Assembly (NCBI RefSeq): GCF_943737005.1
Contig: NZ_CALSFU010000013.1
Location: 1 to 64,000, forward strand
DNA length: 64,000 bases
Reading direction: 5' to 3'
Origin: Achromobacter sp. Marseille-Q4962
GTDB lineage: Bacteria; Pseudomonadota; Gammaproteobacteria; Burkholderiales; Burkholderiaceae_B
Shown: piece by piece, positions 37,362 to 46,924 of the stretch
How positions within the stretch are numbered: position 1 is the first letter of the stretch
Layout of the letters: the number at the start of each line of letters is the position of its first letter
Translations under genes and position numbers: made by a program
The notes under the pieces: generated by a model
Told to the model about the DNA's origin: nothing
Database searches by the model: none
The model's input: only the letters and a program-made list of their open reading frames with translations

Positions 37362-38714
37362 TCAGAACGCCGCATCTTCGGTTTCGGCCTGGCCTTCGCC
37401 CAGGCGCAGTTTGCGCATTTTTTCCCACAACACCTTGCGGCTGATGCCCAGCGCGCTGGCGGTGTCCTGGCGGCGCCATTCATTGGCCTGCAGCGCCGCC
37501 AGCACGCGCTCGCGCTCGGCGCGCTCGGCCTCGGTCAAGGCGGGCGGCGGCGTCAGCGGGCCAAGCCGCTCGAATATCCTGCCGATGCGATCGGCGTCCC
37601 AGCCCCCCAACTGGCGCTGGATCACGGCTACCCGCTCCGCCACGTTGGAAAGCTCGCGCACGTTGCCGTCATAGCGGGTGGCGGCCACCCGCCGCAGCAG
37701 CCATTGCGGCGGATCGTCGCGCACGCCCAGCCGGTCGAGCAGCGCGCGGAAGATCAGCGCCTTCTCCTCGCCGCCGCGCTCCTCCAGGCTGGGAATGCGC
37801 AGTTCGATGACGGCCAGCCGGTAGTACAGGTCGGCCCGGAAATCGCCGCGCGCCACGAGCGTGCGCAGGTCCTTGTTGGTCGCCGCCACCAGGCGGAAAT
37901 CCACGGGCACCTCGGCGGCCGAGCCCAGGCGGGTGACCACGCCCTGCTCCAGCACCCGCAACAGCTTGACCTGCTGGTAGGCGGGCAGATCGCCGATCTC
38001 GTCCAGGAACAGCGTGCCCCCGCTGGCCTGCTCGAAATAGCCCTTGTGAGCCCCGACCGCGCCGGTGAACGCGCCCTTGGCGTGGCCGAAGAAATGCGCC
38101 TCGAACAGCCCCTCGGGAATGGCGCCGCAGTTCACGGCCACGAACGGGCCGCCGGCCCAGTCTGCGCGCTCGTGCAACAGGCGCGCCACGCGTTCCTTGC
38201 CCACGCCCGTTTCGCCATGAACGAGCACGCTGCTGCGGCAATTGGCGTACATGTCGACCTCGGCGAGCAAGGCCCGCATGGGCGCCGACTCCGCCACCAG
38301 GGGCTGGTTGCGCCGCGGCTGCGCGCGCTCGAATCTTTCCAGTTCGCCCAGCAGCTCGAACAGCAGCTTGCGCAGTTCGGCCGCCGTGAATGCCGGCGGC
38401 AGGATATGCGAATACGCGGGCGGGAAATAGCGCGGATCGCGCCCGCGCGCCTCGGCCGCCACCCAGATCACAGGCAGCGCCTGCGCCGACAGCCAGTCGT
38501 AGCCGCTGAAGCGCTGGTCGCCCATGACCGATACGGACACCAGCGCCACCGCGGGCCGTCCCGGATCGCGCGGCGGCGGGAAGGCGGTGCCCGCGTCGGC
38601 GCGCATCAGCGTGGCGTCCAGGCCGACCAGGCAGCGCTCGGCGCGGGCGGCGATATCGGTAGCCCCTTCCCATACGTACACGTCGAACGCGTCGTGGGAG
38701 AATTTCTGGGTCAT
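37362..38714 (-). CDS. Sigma-54-dependent activator linked to the Tad locus
   Basis: 450 residues. Residues 1-125 look like a receiver-type fold whose phosphorylation aspartate is absent ([13 protein letters not shown] occupies that strand), so control by phosphorylation is doubtful. The AAA+ domain has Walker A GETGVGKE (167-174), the GAFTGA sigma-54 contact loop (214-219) and a Walker [11 protein letters not shown] Fis-type helix-turn-helix closes the protein ([20 protein letters not shown]). It is the last gene of the tad cluster, 39 bases after tadG, and probably controls it and perhaps the sigma-54 promoter at 53728. Confidence 0.9.
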   Translation of the reverse strand: MTQKFSHDAFDVYVWEGATDIAARAERCLVGLDATLMRADAGTAFPPPRDPGRPAVALVSVSVMGDQRFSGYDWLSAQALPVIWVAAEARGRDPRYFPPAYSHILPPAFTAAELRKLLFELLGELERFERAQPRRNQPLVAESAPMRALLAEVDMYANCRSSVLVHGETGVGKERVARLLHERADWAGGPFVAVNCGAIPEGLFEAHFFGHAKGAFTGAVGAHKGYFEQASGGTLFLDEIGDLPAYQQVKLLRVLEQGVVTRLGSAAEVPVDFRLVAATNKDLRTLVARGDFRADLYYRLAVIELRIPSLEERGGEEKALIFRALLDRLGVRDDPPQWLLRRVAATRYDGNVRELSNVAERVAVIQRQLGGWDADRIGRIFERLGPLTPPPALTEAERAERERVLAALQANEWRRQDTASALGISRKVLWEKMRKLRLGEGQAETEDAAF

Positions 38715-38753
38715 GTCACGCGCCCCCTCCGCGCGGAGTCTTTGCTTGCGTCA

Positions 38754-40856
38754 TCAATACACCAGCCTCGGCCGGCCGCAGTCCACCGACAGCAGCGCGA
38801 CATCGGTCTGGGCCACGTTCAGCCCGAGCGAATCCAGCACCTGCGCGAGCGCGCCCGACAGCGCGTCCAGCAGCGGGGTCAGCAGCGCGATCGCCACCGA
38901 CACCACGCCCCCCACCTGTCCGGAGCCGTTCAGCACATAGGTGGACACCGCGCTCACCCGGCATTCGCGGATGGCGCCCGGCGCCACGAGCAGGCTGCAC
39001 CCCAGGTCGGTGAGCGGCGCCAGCAGCACCGTGTTGAGCACATTGCCGACCACCTGCAGCGTGCCGCCCAGCACGCCGGCCAGGCCGCCGGCGACGATGC
39101 GCTGGCCGATCGCATCGAGCTGGCCCTGCGACCATTGGATATCGTTGACGATGGCTGAAACGGACCTGCCCGGATTCGAGCCTCCCCCGCCGACCAGGTT
39201 GCGCGCCAGCGCATCGCGCTGCGCGCCGGTCATGGGAGCGCCGGTCTGCGTGATGTCGCCCAGCAGGCCCACGACCAGCGTGTCCGCAAGGCCCGAGGCC
39301 AGGCCCGCCAGATCGATGGCGCTGGCGTTGACGGTCGCCGTGGACGGCGAAGCCGGCGGCGCCGACAGCGTGACGGGCACCGGCGCGGCGGAAGGAAACA
39401 CCTCCAGCGTCACCTTGCTCGCGACCGGCATGCCCAGCACATTGAGCACGCGGTAGCGGTCGATGGCGCCGAAGCCGGCCTGCTGGCAGGCGTTGGAGGC
39501 GCTCAGAAAGCCGGCGGCCGACGCATTGCTGGACGAGGCCATGCCGGGAAAACGTCCCACGCACACGTTGGCCAGCGAGGCGGTCACGTCGATCGTGGCC
39601 TGGAGCGGCGCGGCGCAAAGCCCCGTCAGCGTGCCCGCCGACTGCGCCACGTCGATGACGATGGGCAGGTCGAGCTGCATGTTCGCCGTGGACGACAGCA
39701 GCCGTCCCACCAGCGGAATGTCCGAGGTATTCACGCGCAAATACACCCGCACGCCGGCGCTGACGGCCCGCGCGCCCACGCCACCCACGGCCAGCGCGGG
39801 CGGCTCCACCACGCGCGCCTGCGCCTGCAGGCCCAGCAGCGGCACATTCAGGCCCAGGTCGATCAGGTTGTCGCCGTTGGCCAGCACCAGGGCCGTCTCG
39901 ATGACGTTGCGCGCATTCACGCGCGCCCGCAGCCCGGCCGCGGCATCGCCGCCGGAGAGGTCCAGGCCCAGCACGCCGCCGTCGCCGAACAGCCGGATGG
40001 GCCGGGTGAGCCCCGGAATCCGCAGCAGCTCGGTCACGGCGCCGCGCAGCAGCCCCGCCCCTGCCGTGGCCGTGTCGCCGCCCTTGTCTATCGCCGTGAC
40101 CGTGGCCTGCAGCAGCGTGCCCAGGCTCAGGTTGTTCACCGCGGCAAGCTGCTCGGGCGTGCCCACGCCGCTGGCGACCGACAGCGGCAGGCCCAGCGCC
40201 TGCAGCAATCCCGAAGGCGTGATGTCGGCGCTGGCCGCGCCCGCCGCGTCCAGCACGTCGAGCTGCGCGGGCGTGGCCCCCGCCGTGGCAAGCAGTTGGG
40301 ACAGCAGCCCGCCCTTCTCCAGCCGCAGCAGGCGCGAACCCACCGTGAACGCCGCGACGGGAGCGCTGCGCGTGGCGACGGCGGCCACCGACACGCGCGT
40401 GCCGTCGCCGAGCGCGCCGAAGAAGCTGGGCACGACATCGGCCAGCGTCCGGGCCACGACGACGCGCATGGCATTGGGCGGCTGGCCGTCGGCGGCGTCG
40501 AGCAGGTGCATGGCCGAAGCGTCCGCGCGCGCGGGATCCCAGACCTTGCATTGCACAGTAACGTCGTCCGCGGTGAAGGTATCGAACAGCGCGGGCAGGT
40601 TCGCCAGCGCGGCCCGGCGGCCGGCCTCGGCGGCGCGCGCGCAATCGCCGGCCTGGCCCATGCCCAGCACCTGCACGGCCGACAACGCGGCCAGGTCCGC
40701 CGCCTTCTGCATCTCGCGCCGCATGTAGAACGCATAGCCGAGCTGCGTGACAGCCAGCAGCAACAACCCCACGATCACCGCGAAGACCATGGCAATGGTG
40801 ATGCCGCCGCGCTGGCGGCTGGCCCTGCGCGGTGCGGTTGCGGCGCGGGTTCTCAT
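38754..40856 (-). CDS. tadG: TadG-like pilus assembly protein
   Basis: 700 residues. The first 60 (RQRGGITIAMVFAVIVGLLLLAV, then YAFYMRREMQKAADLAALSA) are the TadG/Flp-associated N-terminal helix, which inserts like a pseudopilin. The long extracytoplasmic remainder is Ala/Gly/Val-rich and contains six or more cysteines, but no von Willebrand factor-type MIDAS motif (DxSxS) is apparent, unlike some TadG proteins. It is therefore a TadG-position protein of the DUF2134 type. The role is in pilus biogenesis at the envelope. AAAGGAA precedes the ATG at 40856. It follows the DUF3613 gene by 28 bases. Confidence 0.82.
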   Translation of the reverse strand: MRTRAATAPRRASRQRGGITIAMVFAVIVGLLLLAVTQLGYAFYMRREMQKAADLAALSAVQVLGMGQAGDCARAAEAGRRAALANLPALFDTFTADDVTVQCKVWDPARADASAMHLLDAADGQPPNAMRVVVARTLADVVPSFFGALGDGTRVSVAAVATRSAPVAAFTVGSRLLRLEKGGLLSQLLATAGATPAQLDVLDAAGAASADITPSGLLQALGLPLSVASGVGTPEQLAAVNNLSLGTLLQATVTAIDKGGDTATAGAGLLRGAVTELLRIPGLTRPIRLFGDGGVLGLDLSGGDAAAGLRARVNARNVIETALVLANGDNLIDLGLNVPLLGLQAQARVVEPPALAVGGVGARAVSAGVRVYLRVNTSDIPLVGRLLSSTANMQLDLPIVIDVAQSAGTLTGLCAAPLQATIDVTASLANVCVGRFPGMASSSNASAAGFLSASNACQQAGFGAIDRYRVLNVLGMPVASKVTLEVFPSAAPVPVTLSAPPASPSTATVNASAIDLAGLASGLADTLVVGLLGDITQTGAPMTGAQRDALARNLVGGGGSNPGRSVSAIVNDIQWSQGQLDAIGQRIVAGGLAGVLGGTLQVVGNVLNTVLLAPLTDLGCSLLVAPGAIRECRVSAVSTYVLNGSGQVGGVVSVAIALLTPLLDALSGALAQVLDSLGLNVAQTDVALLSVDCGRPRLVY

Positions 40857-40884
40857 GCGACATTCCTTTCCGGGCTGGCACGTC

Positions 40885-41340
40885 CTAATTGGTATTGCGG
40901 GTGTCCACGCGCTTCTGGAACCATTCCGGCACGGGATGGGTGAAGCTCGCCAGATACCGGTCCCAGGCGGCGGTGGACACCGCGCCCAGCACGGGCAGCG
41001 CCGCCCCGGCGCGCCGCCCGTCGGCCTGGGCCGCGAGGAGGCCGCGCGTCACGTCGCCGAACTGCTCCTCGCGCGGCGCGCCTGGCGCAGGCTGGGGCGC
41101 AGGCAGCGGCGCCTGCGTCTGGCGCACCACCGGCCGGGCGGGCATGGCCGTCTCCGCGTCGCGGGCCGGCGCGGGCGCGGTGGGCGCCGGGCTGGCCGCG
41201 CCGGCCATGCCGCCGGTCAGCGGGGCCTGCGCCTGCGCGCGGGCCGCGCCAGCGGCCAGCCCGGCCGCGGCGGCAAGCGCCAGCGCCAGGCCGCGCACGG
41301 ATCGCGGCGCGATCGGTCTGGAAGAACGGAAAGTCCGCAT
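40885..41340 (-). CDS. DUF3613 family secreted protein of the Tad locus
   Basis: 151 residues with a signal peptide (1-38, ending AQA) and a long Pro/Ala-rich linker. The conserved tail GDVTRGLLAAQADGRRAGAALP with WDRYLASFTHPVPEWF matches DUF3613, a small betaproteobacterial family that I know mainly from tad clusters. Function is unknown; a periplasmic accessory role in pilus assembly is inferred from context. AGGAGC precedes the ATG. Confidence 0.78.
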   Translation of the reverse strand: MRTFRSSRPIAPRSVRGLALALAAAAGLAAGAARAQAQAPLTGGMAGAASPAPTAPAPARDAETAMPARPVVRQTQAPLPAPQPAPGAPREEQFGDVTRGLLAAQADGRRAGAALPVLGAVSTAAWDRYLASFTHPVPEWFQKRVDTRNTN

Positions 41341-41390
41341 GGCTGCGCTCCTGTAAAAATGTTCAACGCCACATATTCAACGCGCGATCT

Positions 41391-42254
41391 TCAACGCACG
41401 ATGGGCCCATTGCCCAGCCGGTCCATGAGCGGACTCATGATGGGCAGCCCCGGCGCCGGATCGCCCGCCGCCATCACCGGCCCGCCGGAAGGCGCGGCCG
41501 CCGTCTGGCGGCGGATCTCCTCCGCCAGGCTCAGCACCCGCAGGCGGGCCTCGCCGCTCAATTGCGCGCGCGCCATCAGCGACTGCGCGCGCCCGGTTTC
41601 GCCCTCCACCAGCAGGAGCACGGCCAGGTTGGCCTGCGCCTTGGCGCTGTCCGGCGCCAGCTCGGCGGCCTGGCCCAGCGGCACGCGGGCCCCGGCCGGA
41701 TCGCCCGCGCGCAGCCGCGCAAAGCCCAGGTCGCCCAGGATGCCGGGGTCCATCGGCGAGAGCTGCGCCGCGCGCGCCAGATCGTCGGCCGCCTGCGCGT
41801 ACTGGCCGCGCGCGCCGGCGATCAGCCCCAGCCCGTGCCAGCCTTGCGCCGCCTGCGGCGTGCCCAGCAGAGCGCGATAGGCCTGCTCGCTCTGCGCGAC
41901 CTGCCCGGTCTGGCGCAGCGCTTCGGCGCGCATCGCGGCCACGCGCGCGTCGCTGCCGAACTGCCGCTGGAAGGCGTCGATATAGGCCAGCGAAGCGAAA
42001 TAGCGTCCCTGGCGCTGCGTCTCGGAGATCATGGAGAGCATCATTTCCGGCGCGTCGGCCACGCGCCTGGCCTGCGCCGCCTCTTCCTTCTGCCGCGCGA
42101 GCGCCTGCTCCTGCTGCTGTTGCTGGATCAGCTGCCAGGCGGTTTCGACGTTATTGGTCTTGCAGCCGGCCAGCCCCGCCGCCATCGCCGCCATCGCCAC
42201 GGCGGCCAGCCCGAGCCGGGCCGCGCAGCGCCTGCATCCGTTCTTGTTCGGCAT
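41391..42254 (-). CDS. tadD: TadD-like TPR pilotin lipoprotein
   Basis: 287 residues. The signal sequence ends at a lipobox (LAGC, lipidated Cys31). Tetratricopeptide repeats fill about 75-230 (for example GWHGLGLIAGARGQYAQAADDLARAAQL and the next copy, ILGDLGFARLRAGDPAGARVPLGQA). TadD proteins act as pilotins for the RcpA secretin. A Gln-rich run (QQQQQEQ) follows the lipid anchor. The start shares one base with the tadC stop. Confidence 0.87.
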   Translation of the reverse strand: MPNKNGCRRCAARLGLAAVAMAAMAAGLAGCKTNNVETAWQLIQQQQQEQALARQKEEAAQARRVADAPEMMLSMISETQRQGRYFASLAYIDAFQRQFGSDARVAAMRAEALRQTGQVAQSEQAYRALLGTPQAAQGWHGLGLIAGARGQYAQAADDLARAAQLSPMDPGILGDLGFARLRAGDPAGARVPLGQAAELAPDSAKAQANLAVLLLVEGETGRAQSLMARAQLSGEARLRVLSLAEEIRRQTAAAPSGGPVMAAGDPAPGLPIMSPLMDRLGNGPIVR

Positions 42255-43249
42255 CACATTCCTCCCAGGCGCGACAGGCCGCGCGCCACGGCAATGAATC
42301 CGGCCCCGCCGGTCACGATGAGCAGCGCGGGCAGCAGGGTCACGATCATGACTCCGGTCATTTTCACGGTGGTCTTGCCGACCTTCTCCTTGAGCTCCAT
42401 GCGCCGCTTCTCGCGCAGGCGCTCGCCGAACCGCTGCAACGGCTCCTGGACGGCGCCCCCGTGCTGGTCCACCTGCGCGATCAGCCGGCAGATGGCGGAA
42501 ATGTCGTCGTTGCCGAAGCCGCCGGCCAGCCTGGCCAGCGACTGCTCGCGCGTGCGTCCGCGCGCATACAGCCCGGCCGCCAGCCGGAACTCGTCGGTCA
42601 GCACCGGCAGCACATGCGCGAACTCCGTCACCAGAACCTGCAGGCTCTGGTCCACCGACAGCCCCACGCCTTGCAGCAGGCGCAGCAGGTCGATGAACAT
42701 GGGCAGTTCTTCGGCCGCCTCGCGGCGGCGCCGCGCAACGCGGCGCCGCACGATCCATTTGGGCAGCATGCAGCCCAGGCAGAACGCCACGAAAGCCGCC
42801 GCGACCACGCCCGCGGGGCCGTGGCCCAGTCCGCGCCCCAGGCCGAACGCCACGGCCGCTGCCGGCAGCAGCAATGCCAGCGCGGCGCGCGCGGCCACGA
42901 AGCGGGCGCGCGCGATCGGCGGGCTGGCATAGCCCGCCAGGTCCAGCAGCTTGCGGTCTTCCGCCGCCAGCAATGCCTCGGCGTAGCGGCCCGTGCTCAG
43001 GCGCTTGCCGAACGCATCGGCGGCGCGCGCCGCGAACGCCAGCCTCCCGCCGCCGCCCGCGCTGCCGGCGGTGTCCGGGGCCGCCCGGCGGCTGCGCGCC
43101 GCCAGCGCGTCGTCCACGAGCTGGCGGGTCCGGTCCTGCTCCCGCAGCCGGCGGAACAGGGACGCCGCCAGGACCAGGAGCGCGGCCGCCGCCAGCAGCA
43201 GCGCCAGGCCCAGCAGCGTCGCGGGAGATAGGTGCGCTATCGCGGCCAT
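42254..43249 (-). CDS. tadC: Tad pilus inner-membrane platform protein TadC
   Basis: 331 residues with a T2SSF-type domain in the second half: LPMFIDLLRLLQGVGLSVDQSLQVL, then AICRLIAQVDQHGGAVQEPLQRFGERLREKRRMELKEK. Membrane helices lie at about 8-28, 125-165 and 295-320. TadB and TadC together form the platform that transmits the TadA motor to the pilus base. It starts 14 bases after the end of tadB. Confidence 0.92.
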   Translation of the reverse strand: MAAIAHLSPATLLGLALLLAAAALLVLAASLFRRLREQDRTRQLVDDALAARSRRAAPDTAGSAGGGGRLAFAARAADAFGKRLSTGRYAEALLAAEDRKLLDLAGYASPPIARARFVAARAALALLLPAAAVAFGLGRGLGHGPAGVVAAAFVAFCLGCMLPKWIVRRRVARRRREAAEELPMFIDLLRLLQGVGLSVDQSLQVLVTEFAHVLPVLTDEFRLAAGLYARGRTREQSLARLAGGFGNDDISAICRLIAQVDQHGGAVQEPLQRFGERLREKRRMELKEKVGKTTVKMTGVMIVTLLPALLIVTGGAGFIAVARGLSRLGGM

Positions 43250-43263
43250 GGTTTCCCTTTCCC

Positions 43264-44193
43264 CTAGATTCCCCTGACCATGCGGTACAGCCAGTACGAA
43301 CCGCCGATCTGCAGGCAGATAGCGATGACCAGCATCCGGAAACCGGCCGGATCCCGCCACAGGCCCATGAAAAGATCGTTGTTGGCCGCCATGATGAAAG
43401 CGCCCACGGCCAGCGGCAGCAAGGCCAGTATCCACGCCGACATGCGGATCTCGGCCGAGCTCGCCGACAGCTCGCTGCGGGCCTGGCCGACATCGCGCAT
43501 GAAGGCCGCGATGCGCTCCAGCACCTGGTCGCTGCGGCCGCCGAAACGCTGGGCGATGGAAACCACGGAAGCCACCACGTACAGCTCTTTCATGCCGTAC
43601 ATGCGCGACACGTGGACCAGCGCCTCGTCCAGCTCCCAGGCGGAGCGGCTCAGGCCGGCCGCGGTGGCCACGACTTCGCGCAACGGCGTTTCGGCCGCCT
43701 CGGCCGCCGTCTGGAAAGCCGACGCCATGCTGTTGCCGATGGTGACCAGCCGCACCACGTTGTCCAGGAAGGCCGGAAGCTGCGCGGCCATGCGCCGCAT
43801 GCGCTTCTCGCCCTTGAGCCAGAGCGTGAAATACGCCGCGACCGACAAGGCGACCAGCGCCACCGCGCCGGACAGCGGTCCCAGCAGCAGCCAGGCCAGC
43901 AGCGTGCCGGCGGCAACCGGCGCGGCCAGCCTGCCGTAGAACGCCGGGCTCTGGCGTACGCCCGCGCACAGCAGCAGCCTGTCCCATCCCGCCAGGCCCG
44001 AGCGCATCGGACGCGCATTCCGCGCGAACGGCGTGGTCCCTTCCGCGGACGCGGCGCCCGGATTCAGCCGCTTTTCGAGAAAGGCCGAGCTGGCCTCGCG
44101 GCGCGCGCGCTGTTGCGCGTGCCGCCACAGCAGCAGCGCGGCGAGCATCGAGACGAGGGCCAGGCCGCCCAGCACGTAAGCCAGCATCGTCAT
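43264..44193 (-). CDS. tadB: Tad pilus inner-membrane platform protein TadB
   Basis: 309 residues. The T2SSF-type core contains LPAFLDNVVRLVTIGNSMASAFQTAAEAAETPLREVV. Helices lie at 5-22, about 92-130 and 250-305. The start ATG (44193) overlaps the tadA stop by 4 bases and has a GGAGG ribosome site within the tadA end. It works as TadC's partner in the inner-membrane platform. Confidence 0.92.
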   Translation of the reverse strand: MTMLAYVLGGLALVSMLAALLLWRHAQQRARREASSAFLEKRLNPGAASAEGTTPFARNARPMRSGLAGWDRLLLCAGVRQSPAFYGRLAAPVAAGTLLAWLLLGPLSGAVALVALSVAAYFTLWLKGEKRMRRMAAQLPAFLDNVVRLVTIGNSMASAFQTAAEAAETPLREVVATAAGLSRSAWELDEALVHVSRMYGMKELYVVASVVSIAQRFGGRSDQVLERIAAFMRDVGQARSELSASSAEIRMSAWILALLPLAVGAFIMAANNDLFMGLWRDPAGFRMLVIAICLQIGGSYWLYRMVRGI

Positions 44194-45554
44194 CGCCTCC
44201 GGCTCCAGAATCCGCCTCCGCCGCCGTCTTCGGGCCCGTCCGCGGCCGCGCCGTCCGGCTTGCGCGGCTCGGTGCGCAAGCGGGCCAGCTTGGGCGTGTG
44301 CGGATGTATGCCCAGCCATTTCCAGCGGTCTTTCTCTTCGCCTTCGGGACAGACATAGGCTTCGTGCCGGTACAGCTCCTGCGTCGAGATGACGTTGTCG
44401 CCCATGCCCGTGACCTCGGTCACCGACAGCACGCGGCGCTTGCCGTTGGACAGGCGCCCGATCTGCACGATGAAATCCAGGGCGCTGGCGATCTGGCGCC
44501 GCAGGCTGTCTTCGCTGCCCTGGAAACCGGCAAAGCCGGCCAGCATTTCGATGCGGTAGAGGCATTCGCGCGGGGAATTGGCGTGTATGGTGGCCATGGA
44601 GCCTTCGTGGCCGGTATTCATGGCCTGCAGCATGTCCATCACTTCGGCGCCGCGGACTTCCCCCACCACCACGCGGTCCGGACGCATGCGCAGGCTGTTG
44701 CGGATCAGGTCGCGGATGCTGACGGCGCCGGCGCCGTCGAAGCCGCCCTGCCGGGCCTCCAGCCGCACCACGTGCGGATGATTCAGCGACAGTTCGGCCG
44801 TGTCTTCCACCGTCACCACGCGCTCGGTTTCGGGTATGAAGAAGGCCAGCGCGTTGAGCAGCGAGGTCTTGCCCGAACTGGTGCCGCCGGAAACGAGGAT
44901 GTTGCAGCGGTTGCGCACGGCCTCGCTGAGCAGCCGGTGGATTTCCCCATCGAAGGTGCCGAGGGCGAGCAGGTCGGCGGGCTTGAGCGGATCCTGGCGG
45001 AACTTGCGGATCGACACCATGGGCCCGTCGACGGCCAGCGGCTCGATCACGACGTTGAGGCGCCCGCCGTCCGGCAGGCGCGCGTCGACCATGGGGCAGG
45101 ACTCGTCCAGCCGGCGGCCGATGGGCGCGAGGATGCGCCGGACGATGCGCAGCACGTGCTGGTTGTCGGTGAAGTGCAGGCTCTCGCGCGCCAGCACGCC
45201 CCGCCGCGAGACGAACACGTTGTCGTAGCCGTTGATGAGTATGTCCTCGACCGACGCGTCGGCCAGGAGATCCTCTAGCGGCCCCAGTCCGGCCAGTTCC
45301 TTGGTGAGCGCCTCGGCGATGTCGCGCACCTCGCCTTCGTTGACGGGCAGGCGCCTCAACCGCACGAAGCTGGCCACCTCGATGTCGACGAACTCCTGGA
45401 TGGCCGACCGGGTCCAGCGGCCGAACTCCGCCCCCAGCTCTTCGATGCGCGAGAGCAGGTGCTCGTACGCGGCGCCCTTGACCTCGTGATAGCGGGCCGA
45501 TGCGTGCGCGCCGCCTCCCTCGTCGCCGAACTCGATGGTGCCTGTCATGATCAT
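44190..45554 (-). CDS. tadA: Tad pilus assembly ATPase TadA/CpaF
   Basis: 454 residues of the secretion-ATPase (VirB11/CpaF) family. Walker A is GGTSSGKTS (223-231); the Asp box region [12 protein letters not shown], Walker [16 protein letters not shown] and the His box ATIHANSP follow. It powers polymerisation of Flp subunits, and in some systems retraction too. Its tail is Gly/Arg-rich ([11 protein letters not shown]). The second codon pair offers an alternative ATG at 45548. It lies between tadZ and tadB. Confidence 0.94.
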   Translation of the reverse strand: MIMTGTIEFGDEGGGAHASARYHEVKGAAYEHLLSRIEELGAEFGRWTRSAIQEFVDIEVASFVRLRRLPVNEGEVRDIAEALTKELAGLGPLEDLLADASVEDILINGYDNVFVSRRGVLARESLHFTDNQHVLRIVRRILAPIGRRLDESCPMVDARLPDGGRLNVVIEPLAVDGPMVSIRKFRQDPLKPADLLALGTFDGEIHRLLSEAVRNRCNILVSGGTSSGKTSLLNALAFFIPETERVVTVEDTAELSLNHPHVVRLEARQGGFDGAGAVSIRDLIRNSLRMRPDRVVVGEVRGAEVMDMLQAMNTGHEGSMATIHANSPRECLYRIEMLAGFAGFQGSEDSLRRQIASALDFIVQIGRLSNGKRRVLSVTEVTGMGDNVISTQELYRHEAYVCPEGEEKDRWKWLGIHPHTPKLARLRTEPRKPDGAAADGPEDGGGGGFWSRRR

Positions 45555-45608
45555 GTCCGTCTGCCGTCCGTCGTTTGCCCGTGCCGCCGCACGTATTCCT
45601 TCCGCCGA

Positions 45609-46919
45609 TCAATGAGCCGCCGGCCAGCGCGGCATGCCTTGCAACCAGGACGCAAGCCAGCCGGCGCGCGCCGCGTGCGCCTCGGCGCAGAGCCGGTCGG
45701 CCAGCGCCTGCACGCCCCGCACATAGATGTCGCGCTCGGCCTCTTCATGCAGCAGGCGGCCCTGGTTCGTGCACGTCATCAGCGCCAGCGTCCGTTCGGG
45801 CAGCGTGCCCACCAGCGCCAGCCCGAAGCGTTCGGCGATCTGCTGCGCCGTCATGCCGTAGCGCTCGTCGTAGCGATTCACCACCAGCCCCAGCCTGGCG
45901 CGTTCCACGTGCAGGCGTTCGAGGTCCTGCAGCAGTCCGGCCAGCGAAACCAGCGCGCCCACGCTCTGATCCGTGACCAGCCAGACGTACTGGGACACGC
46001 GCGCCAGCGCGGCGATGAACTTGGCATTGGAAAAGCCGCCCGCATCGGTGAGCACCGCGCCGCAATGCTGCCGCAGGCGCTCGAAGACCAGCAGCGAGTC
46101 CGCCAGGGATACTTCGCGCATCTGTTCCACGTCGCGCGGCAGCGCAAGCACGCTCAGTCCGCTGGCGGAACGCGGCAGCACCGAACCCAGCAGCGTGGCG
46201 TCGAGGCGCTTCAGGTTGCGGGCCGCCTCGGCGAAATGGAAATCGCCCTTGATGTTCAGATAGAGCTGGCAGTCGCCCACCGGCCACCCGAGATCGGCCA
46301 CCGCCACCCGGGCGGCCAGGGGCAGGCCCTCGCCCGGCTCCGCCGCCTTGCCCGCGCGGGCGCCGGCATGCGCGCCGTGCGCCTGCTGCAGGCGACCCTG
46401 CACGATGCCGGCCAGGTGCACGGCAAGCGTGCTGGTGCCCACGCCGGGCCGCGCGCCCAGCAGCAGTAGGCTGCGCCCGGCCTGGCCCGCGTCGTTGCCG
46501 CGAGGCGCGGCCATCAGGCGGCGCGCCACCTGCCGGGTTTCTTCCGGCGCCGCGGCGGGATCGACGAAATCGCTGACGCCCGCGCGCAGCGCGGCGACCG
46601 CGCCCTCCGGCTGGCTCAGGCGGCCCACCGCGACGCGCGCCACCTCGGGCGCGGCCTGGGCCAGCAGGCGCACCAGATCCGCGGCCGCCGCCAGCTTGCC
46701 GGGCTCGTCGGCGCTGGGCGTGAAATCCACGAACACCAGGGACGGCGAAATCTCCGCCACGCGCCGCGCCAGCTCCTGCGGCGCGGGCGTCTCCTGCATC
46801 AGCAGGCCTTCTTCGCCCAGCGCCTGCGCCAGTTGCGCCGCGACGGCATTGTCTTCGGAACAGAACAGGAAGCGTCTGGCGCCGCGCAGGCCCGCCCATT
46901 CGGATGCGTGTGTCTTCAT
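45609..46919 (-). CDS. tadZ: Tad pilus localisation protein TadZ/CpaE
   Basis: 436 residues. An N-terminal receiver-like domain (about 15-135, VFVDFTPSADEP with Asp65) precedes a MinD/ParA-like domain. Its Walker A reads GARPGVGTST (155-164), which lacks both lysines of the deviant KGGxGK[ST] motif, as in other atypical TadZ proteins. VVNRYDERYGMTAQQIAERFGLALVG is typical of CpaE/TadZ. It marks the site of pilus assembly at the cell pole. The start was set at ATG 46919, just 5 bases after the secretin stop. Confidence 0.9.
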   Translation of the reverse strand: MKTHASEWAGLRGARRFLFCSEDNAVAAQLAQALGEEGLLMQETPAPQELARRVAEISPSLVFVDFTPSADEPGKLAAAADLVRLLAQAAPEVARVAVGRLSQPEGAVAALRAGVSDFVDPAAAPEETRQVARRLMAAPRGNDAGQAGRSLLLLGARPGVGTSTLAVHLAGIVQGRLQQAHGAHAGARAGKAAEPGEGLPLAARVAVADLGWPVGDCQLYLNIKGDFHFAEAARNLKRLDATLLGSVLPRSASGLSVLALPRDVEQMREVSLADSLLVFERLRQHCGAVLTDAGGFSNAKFIAALARVSQYVWLVTDQSVGALVSLAGLLQDLERLHVERARLGLVVNRYDERYGMTAQQIAERFGLALVGTLPERTLALMTCTNQGRLLHEEAERDIYVRGVQALADRLCAEAHAARAGWLASWLQGMPRWPAAH

Positions 46920-46924
46920 GGCGC